Assembly (NCBI GenBank): GCA_029987395.1 | Contig: DALTVX010000085.1 | Location: 1 to 16,355, forward strand | Reading direction: 5' to 3' | Length of the DNA stretch: 16,355 bases | Origin: Methanocorpusculum sp. | GTDB taxonomy: Archaea; Halobacteriota; Methanomicrobia; Methanomicrobiales; Methanocorpusculaceae | Shown here: positions 14,518 to 16,355 of the stretch, piece by piece | How the letters are laid out: every line of letters begins with the position of its first letter | Position numbering within the stretch: position 1 is the stretch's first letter | Notes under the pieces: model-generated | Told to the model about the DNA's origin: nothing | What the model saw: the letters and a program-made list of their open reading frames with translations, nothing else | The model's database searches: none | Position numbers and translations under genes: made by a program

Positions 14518-14940
14518 TTACTGGGTGGTCTGTTCTGTCAGCTTTTTGTGACAGGTGATCTCCAAGACACCGTTTTTCAGACGAGTCTCTGTCTGTGACG
14601 GGTCGATACCGGCAACCGGGATCACTGCTGAGTATTCGCGGTTTGCACCGGCATTGAGCTGAAGTTTGCCATCCTGATAGGCGATAAAGAAATCATCCTG
14701 ACACTCTGCGGGGAGTTCGGTCTGGATAATCACTGTACCCTTGTTTTCAAACATCTCGATAGGTATCGTTTTATTGCGCATCACATCTGGTGTCAGGTGG
14801 ATCTTACCGCCTGAGAGAACAAATTTCACCCCGATGACCGGCGGAAGTTTGCCCTCGCCTTCTCCAGAAACGTGATTGATCAATATTTTGTGGATGATAT
14901 CCAATAATTCCCTGTAAGCGTCATCTGGTGTTTCCGGCAT
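14518..14940 (-). CDS. Hsp20/alpha-crystallin-like small heat shock protein
   Basis: A 140-residue protein with a C-terminal alpha-crystallin domain (about 58-132). The strand pattern matches: PIEMFENKGTVIIQTELPAE (60-79), DDFFIAYQDGKLQLNAG (82-98), REYSAVIPVAGIDPSQTETRLKNGVLEITCHK split at Gly111, with the NGVLEI signature at 123-128. These proteins hold unfolding proteins in oligomers without using ATP. The N-terminal arm (1-57) is more hydrophilic than usual, with a Gly/Glu-rich GEGEG turn, and the tail (KLTEQTTQ) lacks the I-x-I motif used for higher oligomers, so it may form small assemblies. GGAG (14950-14953 on the opposite strand) precedes ATG by 9 bases. It follows cdc48 by 36 bases, suggesting a shared transcript and a chaperone-unfoldase partnership. 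Confidence 0.82.
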   Translation of the reverse strand: MPETPDDAYRELLDIIHKILINHVSGEGEGKLPPVIGVKFVLSGGKIHLTPDVMRNKTIPIEMFENKGTVIIQTELPAECQDDFFIAYQDGKLQLNAGANREYSAVIPVAGIDPSQTETRLKNGVLEITCHKKLTEQTTQ

Positions 14941-14957
14941 ATATTTCGTCTCCGAGC

Positions 14958-14979
14958 TGAAGAGGGCGTATCCTCTTCA
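14958..14979 (-). repeat. Hairpin spanning the cdc48 stop codon
   Basis: TGAAGAGG and CCTCTTCA (14958-14965 and 14972-14979) form a perfect 8-base stem around a 6-base loop. On the transcribed minus strand its first three bases are the cdc48 TGA stop, and it ends 4 bases before the hsp20 GGAG site. No U-run follows, so it is more likely a processing, stability or coupling element than a terminator. Confidence 0.5.
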
Positions 14980-16355
14980 CGCATCTATATTCTTACATAT
15001 CTCTTTGATTCTGCTAAAGTCTTTCTGATGGGATACTAACAGTGTCTCAAGTTCCTGAAGTTCTGGACTGAGGTCTGTATCCTTGTATTCGGCTGTTTCC
15101 AGGATGGATAAGCTCTTTTCAAGGGTTTTTCTCTCCTCTTCATTGAATCTGTACTGCCAAGAACCTCTCTCGGCGTTCCTTCTTCCTGACTTGTCAAGGG
15201 AAGGGCGCACACGTTTCAACGCGGCGTCGAAGTGTTTTCTAAAGACCTTGACACTTGATACGGCGAGGGTGATCTCGGCTGCTGGATGGCCTGCCATCAC
15301 CTTCACGAACTCGCGGATCGCGACCATCTTTGCTTCACGCACAAGTGCTTCGATGTCGGCTCCGACAAACCCTTCGGTTTTTTGGACAAGTTCATCCAGA
15401 TCCACATCCTCAGCAAGCATCGAGCTGATGTCTTTTATGTAGACGTCAAGGATCTGCTTTCTTCCTTCAAGGTCGGGAGGGGAGACATAGATATGCTGCT
15501 CCAGCCTTCCCGGCCGAAGAAGGGCTGGATCGATCATGTCAGGGCGGTTGGTTGCTCCGATCACCACGACGTTTTTGAGTTCCTCGAGCCCGTCGAGCTC
15601 GGTCAGGAACTGACTGACGACACTCTCGGTCACATGGGACGAGCCTTCATAACTCCCTCTTCTCGGAACAATCGAGTCGATCTCATCGAAGAAGATGATA
15701 GAAGGTGAAGCCAGCCGAGCTTTTCTAAAGATCTCACGCACACCCTTCTCGGACTCGCCTACCCACTTCGACATAAGTTCCGGTCCTTTGACCGATATGA
15801 AGTTGCACTCGGACTCGTTTGCAAGAGCCTTTGCGAGAAGCGTTTTGCCGGTCCCGGGCGGTCCAAACATCAAAAATCCCTTGGGGGATTTGGTGGCGAA
15901 CTGTTTGTAGACCTCACTGTATTTGAGTGGCCACTCGACCGCCTGTTGCAGTTCCTCTTTCACTTGGTTGAGTCCGCCGATGTCATCCCAACTGATGTCA
16001 GGGACCTCGACAAGGACCTCACGCATGGCGCTTGGCTGCACCATCTTAAGAGCAGCCTCGAAGTCCTCGGCTGTTACCCTCAGATTCTCGAGCTTCTCGG
16101 CGCTGATCTCCTCATCTGGGTTCATTCCAGGAAATGCCCTACGAAGAGCATGCATCGCGGCTTCCTTGACCAATAGGGCAAGGTCTGCCCCTACAAATCC
16201 GTGCGTGGTGTTTGCATACTTCTCCAGCTTGACATTGTCAGAGAGCGGGACGTTTCGCGCATGGATATTCAGGATCTCACGCCGGCCGTCTTTGTCTGGA
16301 ACACCGAGCTCGATCTCACGGTCGAATCGTCCACCGCGGCGCAGAGCTGGATCGA
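14977..16355 (-). CDS. Cdc48/VAT-type AAA+ ATPase, N-terminal part beyond the window
   Basis: Only the last 458 residues are visible; the reading frame stays open to the right edge. The first visible residues (RRGGRFDREIELGVPD, 5-20) are the arginine-finger end of the D1 AAA domain. D2 is complete: Walker A GPPGTGKT (visible residues 164-171), pore loop KWVGES (196-201), Walker B FFDEID (221-226), and arginine fingers in LLRPGR near 280-283. Such double-ring hexamers extract and unfold proteins. Beyond D2 is a charged, mostly helical tail of about 70 residues (about 388-458) ending in NIDA. This is not the HbYX motif that PAN carries, so direct 20S docking by a C-terminal tail is not supported. 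An Hsp20-like gene follows at 36 bases. The internal TTG at 16173 is not the real start. Confidence 0.95.
   Translation of the reverse strand, partial: DPALRRGGRFDREIELGVPDKDGRREILNIHARNVPLSDNVKLEKYANTTHGFVGADLALLVKEAAMHALRRAFPGMNPDEEISAEKLENLRVTAEDFEAALKMVQPSAMREVLVEVPDISWDDIGGLNQVKEELQQAVEWPLKYSEVYKQFATKSPKGFLMFGPPGTGKTLLAKALANESECNFISVKGPELMSKWVGESEKGVREIFRKARLASPSIIFFDEIDSIVPRRGSYEGSSHVTESVVSQFLTELDGLEELKNVVVIGATNRPDMIDPALLRPGRLEQHIYVSPPDLEGRKQILDVYIKDISSMLAEDVDLDELVQKTEGFVGADIEALVREAKMVAIREFVKVMAGHPAAEITLAVSSVKVFRKHFDAALKRVRPSLDKSGRRNAERGSWQYRFNEEERKTLEKSLSILETAEYKDTDLSPELQELETLLVSHQKDFSRIKEICKNIDA

Overview
This window is archaeal. It encodes a proteasome-activating nucleotidase (PAN), a Cdc48/VAT-type double-AAA ATPase, an archaeal-type small adenylate kinase, and a CDP-alcohol phosphotransferase of the kind that makes archaetidylinositol phosphate. 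Promoters look like TATA boxes and terminators like T-runs. The gene set and moderate GC content fit a methanogenic euryarchaeon of the Methanomicrobiales; a Methanocorpusculum-like genome is my best guess, made by recall and not by search.

Layout. (1) 120-1591, plus strand: a TIM-barrel sugar isomerase/epimerase-like protein and a two-helix membrane protein of unknown function, joined by an ATGA overlap. (2) 1609-3680, minus strand: a PAN operon, reading pan, then a small conserved euryarchaeal protein (stop and start share one base), then a ribbon-helix-helix protein with its own candidate promoter and palindrome. (3) 3960-7071, plus strand: pyrG and guaA one base apart, two glutamine-dependent nucleotide amination enzymes. 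(4) 7072-11148: a strikingly AT-rich island carrying two minus-strand genes with an ATGA overlap. They encode an OLD-family ATPase with a TOPRIM nuclease domain and a UvrD-like helicase, which is the Gabija (gajA-gajB) anti-phage arrangement. (5) 11149-14450, plus strand: a tight four-gene run of argD, hisC, adenylate kinase and CDP-alcohol phosphotransferase, with overlaps of 23, 1 and 4 bases. It ends at a GC-rich hairpin flanked by A and T tracts that can serve both strands. (6) 14518-16355, minus strand: an Hsp20-like chaperone downstream of a Cdc48-type ATPase that runs off the right edge.

How the genes fit together. Most of the window is housekeeping: protein quality control (PAN, Cdc48, Hsp20), CTP and GMP synthesis, arginine and histidine synthesis, and ether-lipid head-group synthesis. 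The only clear accessory element is the Gabija-like pair. Its base composition differs sharply from both flanks, and it sits cleanly between guaA and argD with no integrase, tRNA or obvious direct repeats. The main non-coding signals are inverted repeats around the promoters of the Gabija pair and of the ribbon-helix-helix gene, and a hairpin spanning the cdc48 stop codon.
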